A DNA stretch of 64,000 nt from contig NC_092678.1 of assembly GCF_964355755.1 (NCBI RefSeq), positions 22,734,365 to 22,798,364 of the forward strand. Direction: 5' to 3'. This document shows positions 35,598 to 48,277 of this stretch, piece after piece; position 1 is the first letter of the stretch; every line of letters begins with the position of its first letter. Made by a program: the position numbers and the translations under genes. Source of the stretch: Antedon mediterranea. Its lineage: Eukaryota > Echinodermata > Crinoidea > Comatulida > Antedonidae. The notes beneath the pieces are model-generated. The model was not told where the DNA came from, searched no databases, and saw only the letters and a list, made by a program, of their open reading frames with translations.

Positions 35598-36639
35598 CCA
35601 TCGTATTTAAAAAATGATGGTCTGTGCAAACTGTCGTCATTTGATTTTTATATTCGAATCAGGCTATAGTCCACTTTATTGTTTCTGTGGGTTTTCAAAA
35701 TTTAAATGATTATTAAGCAATTTTCGAAATGATTAATTCATTTGCTATTGAAATTAGCAATAGGTTGAATACCAAATGAATGAATACATACTATATTCTC
35801 TTTAATATGTAATGAATATACAAGAAGACAAAACAGAAACACATTATTAAACTTTATAAGATAATTCATAATATTACTTTAATACCCTTTCTTCAACACC
35901 AATAAATTACGTATAAATACTTAAAATAAACAAATTAGGAGACTTAAAAGCAGAAATAAAATGTATATTTATAATATCCATAAACCTAAACACACCGCTT
36001 TGACACTAATCTTTATAATGTCTTAAATTCAATTTCAATTTATTTCCCAAAAAAAAAAAAACCATACAAAACAAAAATTGTGTATAAATACAATAACGTA
36101 AAGTGCAATATGTTGTTAGATGGGAAGAAAGTCCGTTGTGCGTTTTTTTATTTATACCATTGTAATTTATTTATTACATTATGTCTTATGAATGAAAAGG
36201 AACAATGCCCTAAATCCAATAACTTAATTTATTGTACACGATGGTAAACAATTTAATACAAACAAAATCTAAAGTTGATAACACATTAAATTGGTAATTC
36301 TAAAGTTATGTTAATTTTACGTTAGAATAACGATATTTTACATTAACGATGTAACGATGGTTACATTAACCAGGACATAACGTTTAGATCGATAACGTTA
36401 CAATTATTTAAATTCAAGTTTGTACTTTCAGTGTGTTTTTTGACTTTTCTATAAAGGGCTCACTTTAAATATTTTATCTTGAATTTTGTATGCAGAAACC
36501 TTTCTATAATAAATAATAGTATATTAAGACATAATTATTAAATATTAACAGGCTTAATAGTACGTATTGCTAAAATTGATAATAATATTAATATTTACAA
36601 CATTTTATATATAAATTTATATATTTCCCACCACTTTTT
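35598..36639. repeat. Satellite-flanking block
   Basis: The first about 820 bases match 60180-61640 at moderate similarity, starting ccaccatcgt...gatggtctgtgcaaactg, so satellite and flank were copied together. The end (about 36580-36640) matches 17240-17310. No gene. Confidence 0.7.
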
Positions 36640-37376
36640 AGTCGCGTGGAAGCGACTCTATAGTTCACTATGTCGGTCGGCTGGTCGGTCTGTCTGTCGG
36701 TCTGTCGGTCCGGTATCACTATGCGTTTTATCGCTTTCTGACCTTATCTTGATATCAGTTTAATCTAGCTAGGTCAATTTTTCACAGTATATTCCTTATG
36801 GCCAGGAATCAATGTGGTTATGTTTTCACGGTGCGCAATAAAAAATTACGCGGTCTACGCACGATTTAACGAAATCCCGTTTGTAATCATATCTTCACAA
36901 CCATGAATCACAATTAAATAAAATTTGGTACTCATAAATTTCAGGGCATAAATCATCATATGGCAATACAATTACGTGCGTAGCGCATGTAACGCATGCG
37001 TACGCGCGCTTAAAATTGTCAAAATTTATTTTCGATGAAATAAGAGTACGTTTCAGGCAATTTTAAGCGTTTACAAAATTGCGCATATTTTTGCGCGCGC
37101 ACTGCGCGTTCAATGTTATTGCGCACTCTTTTTGCCCGATTTCTGTTTTCTTGACTTACTTTTCAACTCGAAATTACGTTATACGAGCACGTCAAAAGTG
37201 ACAGGCTACGCACGTGTAAATTAAAAAAATATAAATGTTTTTAAACATTTCAACATTTTTAAACATGTTCAGTAATTTCGGTCAGTATAGTTCACTATGT
37301 CGGTCGGTCTGTCGGTCTGTCGGTCTGTCGGTCTGTCTGTCGGTCCGGTATCACTATGCATTGTAGCACGCGACTT
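36640..37376. repeat. Dispersed element with GTCGGTCTGTC microsatellites
   Basis: Starts agtcgcgtggaagcgact and ends gtagcacgcgactta, giving a short inverted agtcgcgtg. Near each end is the same agttcactatgtcggtcgg...gtccggtatcactatgc segment (36658-36726 and 37284-37360) containing a short gtcggtctgtc microsatellite. It is missing from the second duplicon copy. No gene. Confidence 0.5.
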
Positions 37377-38451
37377 AATGGCTGTTGGCCTTGTTAATTT
37401 GAAGACCTCTATTGAGATAAAAAAAAACATCACTGTAGTAGATTTTAATCTACTACAAAACCTGTTATTGACACCAACTGTGAACTACTCTATAATGTAT
37501 ATGTATTTACTATTTATTTTTCTCAATTTATTCAATAACACTAAACTGTTCTTTCCCCAAATGTAAACTTGATGACATTATTTTTCTGTATGTTAATTAC
37601 ATAACAATTATAGAATCTTCTTTTCAGTTAGTTATATCATCTCATTAACAGAATAAAGGATTTAGAATAAAAATTCGATATTTTTTTTCTGTACACATTA
37701 TGCTTGGCATGAATCATTACATTTATTTTATGCATTTCACGTAACACCATCTACATAGATACATTCTGGTAGCCATTGACGTAAAGTTGTTGATTGAATT
37801 TCTTCTTATAAAATAGTATCGCAGATTTTCATTTACAACACTACATTTGAGGTTATAGAGACTTTTAATATAATGCCTATACTTCGCCTTATCACCGATA
37901 TTTCCCAATTTTGAAATTCTTTTTATTCTGACCGAGCAGTAGCAGTGTTTATTTCCAGAAGAATACGACACATGTCAGTTTGTGTTGAGAATAAACGATT
38001 TTATTTACCAAATTGTACAAGTTATCTGAAATATACTGTCATTGTTTACATTTAAGAATTTAATTTTTGAAAACTTTGAATGCGGTAAAAGTAGACAACG
38101 TATATTTATGTAAAATACTTCTTTCGTCGTCTAAGGTGAGTGTGCTGCCACCTATATTGCTGTGTTCACGCTCGAGTAAGCTCATTTGCATTCTTTCTTC
38201 ACCAGATGTATTTTTTGTTTATGGCGTTCCAGCCCACGTGTCTGAGATGTGTTTACTATTGCTATGTTGTGCGGAAGTTTTTAAGAAAGAAATCTAGGCC
38301 CGACACTTGTCAAGCCAGGACTCAAGGAATGACGGGGTAAGCTTGCATTAACTTATATTCATTTAATGTAGAACTAGTAGGTCTAGCCACATTTTAGTAG
38401 TACAGTGGTTAGCTTTAATGATACCCGTACGAGTAATGTACAGTAGGGCCT
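37377..38451. repeat. Inter-NLR conserved block, copy 3
   Basis: Homolog of the blocks at 1616, 10190, 17380 and 48280. From about 37479 rightward it is near-identical to 48283 onward. Confidence 0.75.
38184..38336 (+). other. Octamer and putative spliced exon, copy 3
   Basis: ATTTGCAT at 38184-38191, acceptor ttcttcaccag, segment 38206-38336, donor gtaagc. An upstream donor aag then gtgagt (about 38131) would give an intron of about 70 bases. Here the segment is open to the donor (MYFLFMAFQPTCLRC...). Confidence 0.35.
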
Positions 38452-40022
38452 TCCAAAGTTTTACCTTCAACCTATTGAATATACAGTTAACAGTTGAATT
38501 TAGAAGAGCATGCTAACCTGGGCAGTATGCCTTTATTTTATAGAAATATGATGAAGTCTGTTGTAAAATTAAACAATATCATACATGTAAAACCAAAAAC
38601 TACCATGGAAATAAAGAGCCAACAATTATGGGAAAACAGACATATCGTATTGAACAATAAATCTATGTATTTTAAAGTATGGTTATCTTCTGGGTTTAAA
38701 ACAATCGGAGATATTTACATGAATGATAGAGTACTTTCACCTTGTGAAATATTTCCTAAACTGTATAAACGGCATAACGCCTTAATTGAATATATGCAAT
38801 TGTTAAAAGCCATACAAAAAGAGTGGAAAGAAATTATTGAAAAAGGTAATACAAAAAGGGAAGACAATAGTATTCCTAGTCTACGACTTTATATGAAAAA
38901 TAAAGGAACCGTCTTCTATAATCATTTTATTAATAGATGTTCAAAAATACCAAATTCACAAACAAAATGGGAAATAGAACTAGGTAAGGTAGACATTGAT
39001 TGGAGTAATGTTTGGTACTATAAAGTTTATAGACTAAAACATATACCCAAAGTTGCTCAATTTAATTTTAAACTTCTGCATAGAATACTACCATGTAAAA
39101 AACGATTGAAAATCTGGAACTTAGCAGGTAATGATTTATGTGATAAATGTATAAACAAGGTTGAAACTGAAAAACACATGTTATATAAATGCAGTGTAAT
39201 TCAATGGATATGGCTTAAATTTAAAAATGTCATAGCTAAGAGCTTTTCAAACGAAGACCCAATAACTTGGACTACAATGATTACTGGATCAAATAACATA
39301 ATTGTAAATGAATTAATTTCATTATTTGTATTCTCTATATATAAGTTGCATATATTAACAAAACCTGAAAAAAAAGGAAACAACTATGAAAAAAAGATCT
39401 GGAATCTTTTTATTACTGAAGTAAAGCATTTAATTGAAAATGAGTATAAGTGCTACTACTTTAAAGCTCAATGTAAATGGGGAGATATAAAGCAAAATCT
39501 CCTTAAATTAATGAAATAAAAAAAAATGCTATTTTTATCTCTTAAATACATTGTATATAGGCCTAGTAACTATATTAGTTTTAAGAAAAGTCATCCGGGT
39601 ATGAAGCGACTCACATACACACAGAGCCAAAATATTACCTTGGACTTGCACTTTATTCTTTATATTCTTCCCCTGCGTTTATAGCCTCTCTACCCAGACA
39701 ACGGACACGAACAGAATAAAACAACAATAATAACTTTTTCATAAGTTTTTTTTTTTTTTTTCAATCAATTTTTATCGTCAGTTTACTGCCATCGACATAT
39801 TTTAATTAATTGTATTTTTAAAAATGTATATGAATGTAAATGTGGTTACTTCTTAACATCAAAATAATCTTAGTCTTATGTATATACTGTTCAAAAGATA
39901 TGTATTTTTTTAACAATGTACCTTATAAATAAGAGAATTATATAAATGTGCATATATACATATATTATTTATATTTATAGAACTATAATAAAAGTGGGAC
40001 GAACCCACACAAGACAAAAAAA
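38452..40022 (+). mobile_element. 5'-truncated L1/Tx1-like LINE, copy 1
   Basis: Flanked by 16-17 base target duplications (aatgtacagtagggcct at 38435-38451 and 40023-40039) and ending in A-rich caagacaaaaaaaa. The unoccupied site is seen at 11170 and 18240. Same family as the LINE in NLR-3. Confidence 0.9.
38494..39519 (+). pseudogene. LINE ORF2 C-terminal fragment, copy 1
   Basis: About 340 codons with LWENRHIV, VAQFNFKLLHRILPCKKRL, and the zinc-knuckle-like CDKC...H(4)LYKC. It aligns to the second half of the frame at 25561-27012. Upstream sequence (LPKFYLQPIEYTV) continues the homology after a frameshift near 38490. RT and endonuclease domains are missing. Confidence 0.85.
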
Positions 40023-40039
40023 AATGTACAGTAGGGCCT

Positions 40040-40996
40040 GTCAATACTGGACGCATTCTTGTATTGGAAGTTAGACTAGTGTTCTTTCTTGTAAGTCGGT
40101 AATGCGTGAAACATGAATATTCATATTACTACCTTATTAAATATGCATGATTCTGCATCGCATACATAAGGGAAAAAAATAATGCGTAATGGACAGATAT
40201 AAAGACCATTAACAAAGTTTAATAACAATAAACAAAACTTGTACAATAAATCGAGTCAAATGGAATTTGATCAAGTTATATTATAAAAAAAAATACACAC
40301 TCATAAAACTAATTTATAATTTTTAAAACGATTATTAAAAACTAATAAAATGTATCCTCCGTTTAGGCCTATATAATCAATATTATAAATTAAAATATAA
40401 AAATATTAAGGCCCGATAACGATCGACAATAAATAGATAAACGTTTTTTCTTACATAAACCAAAATAGATTCAAAAGTTATCCTATACTTCTAGGATAAA
40501 CAATAGGCCAATATCAATAATAATAAATAACAATAATATTTTTTTTCTAATTTTAAAATGTTTATACATACCCTGTATTTAAAATAGATACAACACCACA
40601 ATAATTAGTAATTAGTTTATTAGAGCAACAGTAAGATTGTCTCCAGATACTTTACTTTAAAAAATACTACAAATAATAGATAAGATCATTGAATTATCAT
40701 CGTTATTCAGAAGGTAGTATTTAAACAGTGTAGGCGACATTTTGATTCAATATGCGAAACGCAAATACCGTAATATGTTATTTAAATAAATTTAGCCTAA
40801 TTAATTATGACTGAAGGTAAATAGCAATAACAAGACCTACCCATAAGAAAATATAAATGGTTAAAATTAATAATAAAAAGCGAAATATATCCTCATAAGA
40901 ATAGAAGAAAATAATAGTTAAAATTATTAAATATATTAAAACTATATGCAAAATATTTAAAAGACGAAATAAATGCGATTTAAATATAGGTTTACA
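40040..40996. other. 3' flank of NLR-4
   Basis: Near-identical to 50891-51648 and homologous to the NLR-2 3' flank. The last about 190 bases (40810-40996) still encode, past the NLR-4 stop and in the same frame, the hydrophobic C-terminus found in NLR-2 and NLR-5. Confidence 0.75.
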
Positions 40997-43554
40997 TTAG
41001 TTTACATACACCAACTCTTCTATTTCAAATGTTTTGTGATTCCCTTCATTTCTTAAAACAAATTTTGTTATTAATGATGTTTTGTCAATCTTCGTAACGT
41101 CATTTCCATTGATAGATATCATGTCACTTTTGATCATTATATGATTTTTATAACATTCTCTTAGCATTTTATTTACAATAGTACCTGTTAAATTACAATC
41201 ATTCATAGAAAGATGTTTTAAGTTTGGAAATATAATAAATATATTAGCTAGTGTACTTCCGTTGAATGATGATAGGTTGAAGCCATCAAAATTAAGATTA
41301 TCCCATCTTAACCTATAACGACTAGGTGATATTAAAAGATCGTGTAATTGTTTAACTGACATATCACTTGGTATAATGTCTAATTTTTTCTTTACTTCGG
41401 TATCAATATCTGAAAGATCAATTCCTTCTAAGTTGATAAAAATGTCTTTTGGCTTTAGATAGTTTATATCTACTTCATTAAACATGTCACCTATTTGTTT
41501 GCTTGATAATCGAGAATTGGCCACTTTGAAAGTTTCTAAATCTTTGGAAGTGTTTAATATACGACCTAATAGAGATCCATTGATAAACTCCGGATTTTTG
41601 GTGTCGAGTCTAAAACTCTTCAATTTAACAAAAGCTTTACTATGTTCACATTCTTCTAACATTGTGTTAATATGTGAACCACCTATATTACAACTCATAT
41701 AACGTATGTTGAGCTCTCGTAAATTTGGAAAGTTTTGAATTAATTTACACATCTGTGAGTCAATTGTAGTGTTATATTCGAAGCAATCAATAGTCCACCA
41801 AAAATTATGTACTTCCTCACCAAAACGATATTTTTTCCATTCGTCTGAGAGGATTTTAAGAGCTTTATCACCCCATTTATGAAGTAATTGTATCAAAAAG
41901 ATGCTTCGATCTGCAAACTTATACAGATATCCTAATAAGATTTCAACGTGTGCTACTAACCTACATACATTATCAGATGACTCAATGTTTGATTCTTCTA
42001 TGATTGATATAGTTTTAAATATTCCTATTTCCCCCTTGTTTGTAAAATCATCTGCAAACAATTTCATTTGTTGAAATAAGTGCAAATCTTTTTCATATAA
42101 CAACTTAAAAGAATTTTTAAAATTGTCAACATGCATTTTCATTTCTGATGACATATGTTTATCCAATGATGTCAATACTTTTTGTTCGTGCTCTTGATTT
42201 ACATATTTAAAATACTCTAAAAAAGAGTAATAATTTGAGAGCCTATTTACCAACCAGTGTTTTATTAATTTATCTGCATTAGGACCTAGAAAACTAATAG
42301 TGAAAACTCTTGCCATGTGTAAATATTCGCTCGTCCTTAAGTTCTCGCATTCCTCAGATGTTAAAGTATCAATTTTGTTAGACAAGTAAAACCCGGCTAG
42401 CGCTTGTGACCATAACTTATGTGGACATCTGTAAGTCTCTACAGAATCATCCTGAACAGTAGGGTCATCTTTGTAAACAAATCCTATTTTCAACGATAAG
42501 TCAGCCAAAGTTTCATTTCTTACTAGTTCAAGTAATTGTATTTTAGTAAAATGAAGTTTATTTGTTTGTAAACCAATGTAACTTATTTTTCCTAATATTA
42601 AAATTGCATTTTTATAGTCAGTTGAAATGTTGTCAAAGTTGGATATCCGTTTTTGCTCATTACTTCTGTTAATGTACTGATTTAAAATGGAACGGAAGAT
42701 TTCTTTCAAAAAACGTTGAAAATCTTTTGTAATTATTTGTTCGTGTTGCCATATAACACACATTTTAAGTAATAAAAATGGGGATGAAAACAGTTCAAAT
42801 ACATTTTTGTGATCACCACCCCAATTATTTTTCACTGAATCAAGTTTGAATTCGTCAATCAATAACTGGCCCAGATTAGAGTTGAAATTGAAATGTCTAT
42901 TTATATATGGTTTTATGTTTTCTGTAGAGAATCCTTCTACTTTTACATATACATCAAAATGCCTACGTACACTTTCAGTAAAACCCGGTCGTGAAGTCAG
43001 AATAACTGTGCTGTCTTCCAATTCTTCTCTTTTTAGTATCAGTAGAATATCTACCCCAGATGTTAACTCATCTAATCCATCTATCAGAAGAACTAAATCT
43101 TTGTCGTATGTCTCTACAAAAGTTCTTATAATAGTTTCATTTACATAGATACCTGTTTTTTTACGAGATTTCTTCAGCTTAACTGAATCAACAATTAAAT
43201 CTGTGATTGTTTGTCCTTCTTTGATGTCTCTGAGGTTTACAAGAAATAATATTTTACCAGCAAACGTACTATCGTTATTTGTCGCCCAGTTATAAGATAA
43301 ATATTGAAGCAAGGTTGTCTTACCAATTCCACCATTTCCTACCATTAATACTTTACAGGAGTCTTTAGACTTTATAATATCCAATAATTCTTGTAATGAT
43401 GCGTCGACTTTTCTTTTTTCTATATGTAGTACTGGATCTGTGAACATCTGTGAAATGTCATACGGATGATTTTCTCCCCATGTTGGTGGTATTATATTTG
43501 GGTCTTCGAATTTTTTTCTCTGTTCTGCTGTTATGAAGTTTCGAATAAGCTGAT
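40997..43554 (-). CDS. NLR-4 NACHT-LRR exon, early stop before TM
   Basis: Large exon of about 852 codons from acceptor catttcag (43554). NACHT: Walker A GNGGIGKTTLLQYLS (near 43320-43346), Walker B LVLLIDGLDEL, sensor ILTSRPG. Helical part with FLGPNADKLIKHWLVNR. LRRs with FPNLRELNI and FPNLKHLSM. It ends EIEELVYVN at a TAA. Directly after this stop the same frame runs on for about 60 codons (KPIFKSHLF..., LWVGLVIAIYLQS), ending exactly as NLR-5 does, so the C-terminal membrane segments were lost by a stop. Its NACHT half is nearly identical to NLR-3 but its extreme 3' end resembles NLR-5, which suggests a chimera. The predicted full product is about 1115 residues. Confidence 0.85.
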
Positions 43555-43675
43555 CTGAAATGAAGACAATCTATGAAAGTATAAACCGAACAGGCTTTTT
43601 TTTTTGCAAATTTCAACGTTAGGTAGCGGCTATTAAATACTAATTTCATAATAGAAAATTAATAATAAACATTAC

Positions 43676-43780
43676 CTTCTGTTAATTCGCAATCTGAAAA
43701 CCTGTTTGCAAAAACGTGGAATAAGTATGAGAGTATGACAGCTGAGATGACAACAATAAATGCAAAGACCATCGCTAAAG
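43676..43780 (-). CDS. NLR-4 transmembrane exon
   Basis: A 105-nt phase-1 exon identical in sense to that of NLR-3 (ALAMVFAFIVVISAVILSY). With the C-terminal segments lost, this is the only predicted membrane anchor of NLR-4. Confidence 0.7.
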
Positions 43781-43962
43781 CTAAACAAATGTAAGGTATA
43801 TTTCAGGATTACTGAAGGGCATGCACGGTTTAAGTTCATTTGATGATTACTTTTTTTATTAAGTTATAGAAAAGATGCTTTTGAATACATTGCTTCTTAT
43901 TTTGATTTGTGGTAGGTCAATGTTACATTGTGAATTTATTTTACGATATTATTTATGCTTAC

Positions 43963-44001
43963 CGATATGTGTACTTGGTTTAGATTTAGATTTCCTGTTA
44001 C
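43963..44001 (-). CDS. NLR-4 basic linker exon
   Basis: A 39-nt phase-1 exon, GNRKSKSKPSTHI. Confidence 0.65.
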
Positions 44002-44433
44002 CTGTAGGTTAGAAATAAAATTACAATACGTAACAAAATTAAAATCCCAATAAACGTCATTAACCCATGACGTCATTTACCCAAATAACGTCATTTACTC
44101 ATAACCAATACTATTATTTTTGTGTCTGTTGTGACACCATAGATCATTCTCTATGACTCTTTTTTCCAAGATGATGGAGTGGTTATGAAAAATATCGCAA
44201 TTGGATTTATGTTATAATGGTTTGCGCCACCTACGGGTCAATATCATCATTACATTATATGATAATGAATGGTGCATGTAGCTCACGTCACTGTATTGTG
44301 TTTCATACACATCTATCACAGTCTTACAGTATTTGTAGTTACATAATATTTGAATGTTCAATCCTTTTTCCCTATCTTGTTTAGTATTCACTGGATTTGA
44401 TAATGATGTTACTGGATAGGCTAAGCTCCATAC

Positions 44434-44508
44434 CTGTAGAAATTGATATCGGTGTTGGTGTCGATGCTGAAGCCGATGTTTGAATAACTGTAGGCTGATA
44501 GGGTTTTG
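44434..44508 (-). CDS. NLR-4 linker exon, 75 nt
   Basis: Ser/Thr/Pro-rich phase-1 exon, near-identical to NLR-3. Confidence 0.65.
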
Positions 44509-44752
44509 CTGATAGAAATACAAAAAGAAATCAAAATATAATATAAGTTTAAACTTAACCAACTAACTAAAAACAGGAACATTTTTAGATTATCTGAAAT
44601 TGCTGTACATATGGTTTTATGCTTCTTACAGTTATTTTTATGTTCTAGGCCTAAATTTAAATTTAAAATAAAATTTTAAATAAGTTAAAAAATTTTAACA
44701 ATTGCAACCATACCCACTGCACCCTTCTGTCACTGGCTAGTCTGCTACATAC

Positions 44753-44812
44753 CTGTGGGAACTACCATTGTTGTAGCTGAAGCCGGTATCAAGGTAGGCT
44801 GATAGAATGTTG
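44753..44812 (-). CDS. NLR-4 linker exon, 60 nt
   Basis: Phase-1 exon ATFYQPTLIPASATTMVVPT, same as NLR-3. Confidence 0.65.
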
Positions 44813-45164
44813 CTGTAAGTTATATTCATATGCACAAAAGAAATGAAGATATAAGTTTAAACTTCACCAAAATGTTACTAAAATTGAAATATACAGTATT
44901 TCCAGAAACTATAAAGACCCCATGAAAATCTTAAATAATTTAGTTTGAATTAATATCTTTGTTATTTTGAAATTATTATTTTCAAATAAATGCCATGGCC
45001 TTTGATATAGTTTAGTTGTTTAGAGGAAATACGCTCAAGCCATCATTGATTTTGCATGATGTACTACACGGTAAATCCGTGATTAATAATAAATATTATT
45101 ATTTTCTAAAACAAATTTAATGAGCAAATAAAAAAGAATCTCAATCGAGATGTGGTAGGCATAC

Positions 45165-45675
45165 CCAGTAGAATATGTTGTGCTACATTGTTTAGTAGTT
45201 TTGCAAATATTTCAATTTGTTCTCGTGAATCCAAGTTTCCGTTTTTCTCAATGTGATATACAACATCCCAAATGTTGTCGTAGTTGAAGGCACACAGCTT
45301 GTAGAAATCAATAACATTTTGTAAGTCATTTTTGTCTACGTTAATAAGCGTTGTAAACAGTGCTCTGCGGTAGTTGGTTATTATTGTCTCTGATGTGTTA
45401 TTACTGCATTGTACAGTATTCTTGTATTCTGTTGTACAATTTATCGCTGATTCCTGATTAGTTACTTCAGCAATGTCCAACAACAGCCTCACATCAGTTT
45501 TTGAGATAAATCGATTGCGAGTAAGAGTATTAAATAGGCCCATGGCTGACTGATCTAGACCGCCAATAGGTATAATACCACATAGAAGCATTCTTAACTT
45601 CCTAACGTCCACGCCAGCATAGGATTTGCTAAGTTTTTCCAGAAACATTTGGTATTTAACATCATTTTCGTCCAT
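45165..45675 (-). CDS. NLR-4 tandem DED-like exon
   Basis: 170 codons plus one base, from MDENDVKYQMF to donor gtatgc, with the same two DED-like domains as NLR-3. It differs from NLR-3 by only a few residues (for example YKLCAF for YKLSAF), which fits a recent duplication. Confidence 0.82.
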
Positions 45676-46510
45676 TTTTAATCTGAAAACAAAAACCTAT
45701 TAGTAAAAAACTCACAATATTAACACAATTTGGAACAATTTTCATACATTGTAGCCAGCTAAGGACAAGAAAAATTGTTCAAATGTAAGCAATTAATGTG
45801 TAGGCCTAACTTTCTAACTATGCATAGTCCCAAATGTTCAACACACTCTGACCTGAAGAATCTTTAGTTTAAACTACATTATGCCTACTAATTCAATATC
45901 AACATTACAGTTATTACCAACAATATAACTGACCTATTTCTATGTATTGGAAATAACAGCCTTATAAATTAAAATTCCATTTTTTTTCAATATTCATCAA
46001 CAGTATTTCTTTCTTTTTTCCCATTATCTCAATTTTTTGCCGATTGAAGTTTGATCAGATGCCTCGTAAACTGATCGAAGAACTATATAATACTAGGCCT
46101 ATATGTACTGATTTATACTTTACCAGTTGTTGTTTCTTTCTGATGAACAGTAACGGTAGGCGTATTCAAAATCAACAAGACAAGTTCCAAAATGGTTGCT
46201 GTACACTGAACCGTAACATCTCAGGGTTGACTTTATCGTTTTTTCATTTTAATCTCTACTTGTTTTTTTGTCTGACGTTTTTCTGAGTCTTCTCCTAGTG
46301 TAGGCCTATGCCTACTGTTAAATCCAATTCAGAAGAGTTTGCAACAAAACTGATTTATTGAACCTGAACCTGTGTAGATCCTATTTTAATGCACTTGTCG
46401 TGCTAAATAAATTGCCTAGGAATATAATGGCGACAACAAGTATTTTGAAGTATTGTATGTAGAGTATTGTATATTATTCAGTAATTATTCTATTTCACTG
46501 AAGCGTGTTT
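45676..46510. other. Upstream region of NLR-4
   Basis: Duplicate of 31823-32652 with small indels near 46250-46280. No gene is called. Confidence 0.55.
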
Positions 46511-47342
46511 GAACGGGTCAACGTCACAATAACGAACTTTTGTGAAGAACCTGTTAATATTATACAGAAAGTGCCATATAAATATGATATTAGGGACTTT
46601 TAGATCTGAGTGAACGTGCACGACGTTCACGTCTACATGGGTCGTAGTCTATGAGTGGACATTACGTTGACGTGCCAGTGATCTTACTGCGTAACCTCTA
46701 GTATAGCTATTCCATCACTGGGTCGGTGGATGGGCTTATTAGGTCAGGCTAAGTTTGTAGCTTGGCTTAGCCTAGATCCTTAATTTTCTGAACAAATGTT
46801 GGCGTCCTAGTGATAAAACTTAGGCCAAAACCTGTAGTATTTTTTTTTTAGTTTCTTGTGAGCTTTATTCAATCAATCATATTATTTTTTTAGTCATAAT
46901 AATGTGTAGTATTATATTTGCAATTTTTTTTGTAAATATATTTGTAGCCTAGGCTATATAACAATAACACGTGAAGTAAAATATCGAGTCGTTAAAGAGA
47001 CAATAAGCAATAATCGTATATGAGGGTTTAAATGTTAAAAAACTGAACATTATAATAACATTTTAAATTATAAGACCAGAATAGTTTATTCATTTAGATA
47101 AAATCGAGAATGATAAATATTTTGTTCATGATACGTTGAGATTTTAGATATTAAAATATTTGTTAAGGAGATTAGTATAAATTGTTTTTTTCAATAGACC
47201 TATTTCTATTTTTCGGTGTTAAAATAAAATGTTTATTATAATTATTAAAATTAGCTCTTTATTTAAAATAACCAATAAAAATCGATAAGTCACAGTTTGT
47301 AAATATAATTAATGTACTTTATTTACTACATTCTCAGAAAAT

Positions 47343-47576
47343 CGCGAGACCATTCTCAGAAAATCACTGCGAGACCATTCTTCTCCGCCAATCATCGCGA
47401 GACCATTCTCCGCCAATCATCGCGAGACCATTCTCGGCCGCCAATCATCGCGAGACCATTCTTCTCCGCCAATCATCGCAAGACGATTCTCCGCCAATCA
47501 TCGCGAAACCATTCTCCGCCAATCATCGCGAGACCATTCACCGCCAATCATCGCGAGACCATTCTCCGCCATGATT
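47343..47576. repeat. 25-bp minisatellite, copy 2
   Basis: Same array as 838-1072 and 33500-33733. Confidence 0.9.
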
Positions 47577-47599
47577 CGTGGTAAACGTTTGCAGTGATA

Positions 47600-47698
47600 T
47601 GACGTCATACATCCACTCGTCAAAGAGCGAACGCGCCAAATGCCACGTGAACATGCCAGTCGCCTAGCGCGCACGACCATATCATAAGAATGACGTCA
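47600..47698. promoter_or_regulatory. Paired CRE-like sites, copy 2
   Basis: TGACGTCA at 47600-47607 and 47691-47698 with CACGTG between, about 1.9 kb upstream of the NLR-4 start codon. Spacing is the same in all three copies. Confidence 0.45.
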
Positions 47699-47810
47699 TA
47701 GTGTAACAGTCGGCACAGTGGACGTGCAAAAAACTCCCGTATTAAATGAGGAACGTTGAAAAGACAATAAAAATAAGTCTACAATTACTATTACCGTATA
47801 GTATGTACCA

Positions 47811-48277
47811 CTGTAGGCCCATACTACTGTAGGCCTATACCACTGTAGGCCTATTATCCAATATAGGCCCATACTACTGTAGGCCTATACCACTGTAGGC
47901 CTATTATCCAATATAGGCCCATACTACTGTAGGCCTATACCACTGTAGGCCTATTATCCAATATAGGCCCATACTACTGTAGGCCTATACCACTGTAGGC
48001 CTATTATCCAATATAGGCCCATACTACTGTAGGCCTATTATCCAATATAGGCCCATACTACTGTAGGCCTATTATCCAATATAGGCCCATACTACTGTAG
48101 GCCTATACCACTGTAGGCCTATTATCCAATATAGGCCCATACTACTGTAGGCCTATACCACTGTAGGCCTATTATCCACTATAGGCCCATACTACTGTAG
48201 GCCTATACCACAGTAGGCCTATTATCCAATATAGGCCCATACTACTGTAGGCCTATTATCCAATATAGGCCCATACA
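47811..48277. repeat. TAGGCCTA satellite, contracted copy
   Basis: Same monomers and about 50-base unit as 33963-35597, but only about 465 bases. It ends abruptly in sequence equivalent to about 37479, so the flank equivalent to 35598-37478 is deleted. Confidence 0.92.

Larger units (their letters stand above)
46511..47810. repeat. NLR-upstream block, copy 2
   Basis: Third copy of the block at 1-1315 and 32653-33962, with a few small deletions (about 46645-46680). Confidence 0.85.

Noticed and set aside
41484-43148. Plus-strand frames of 60-100 codons opposite the NLR exons (also at 25706, 28134, 53978, 61852)
   Set aside because: Antisense shadows of long coding exons with no family resemblance.
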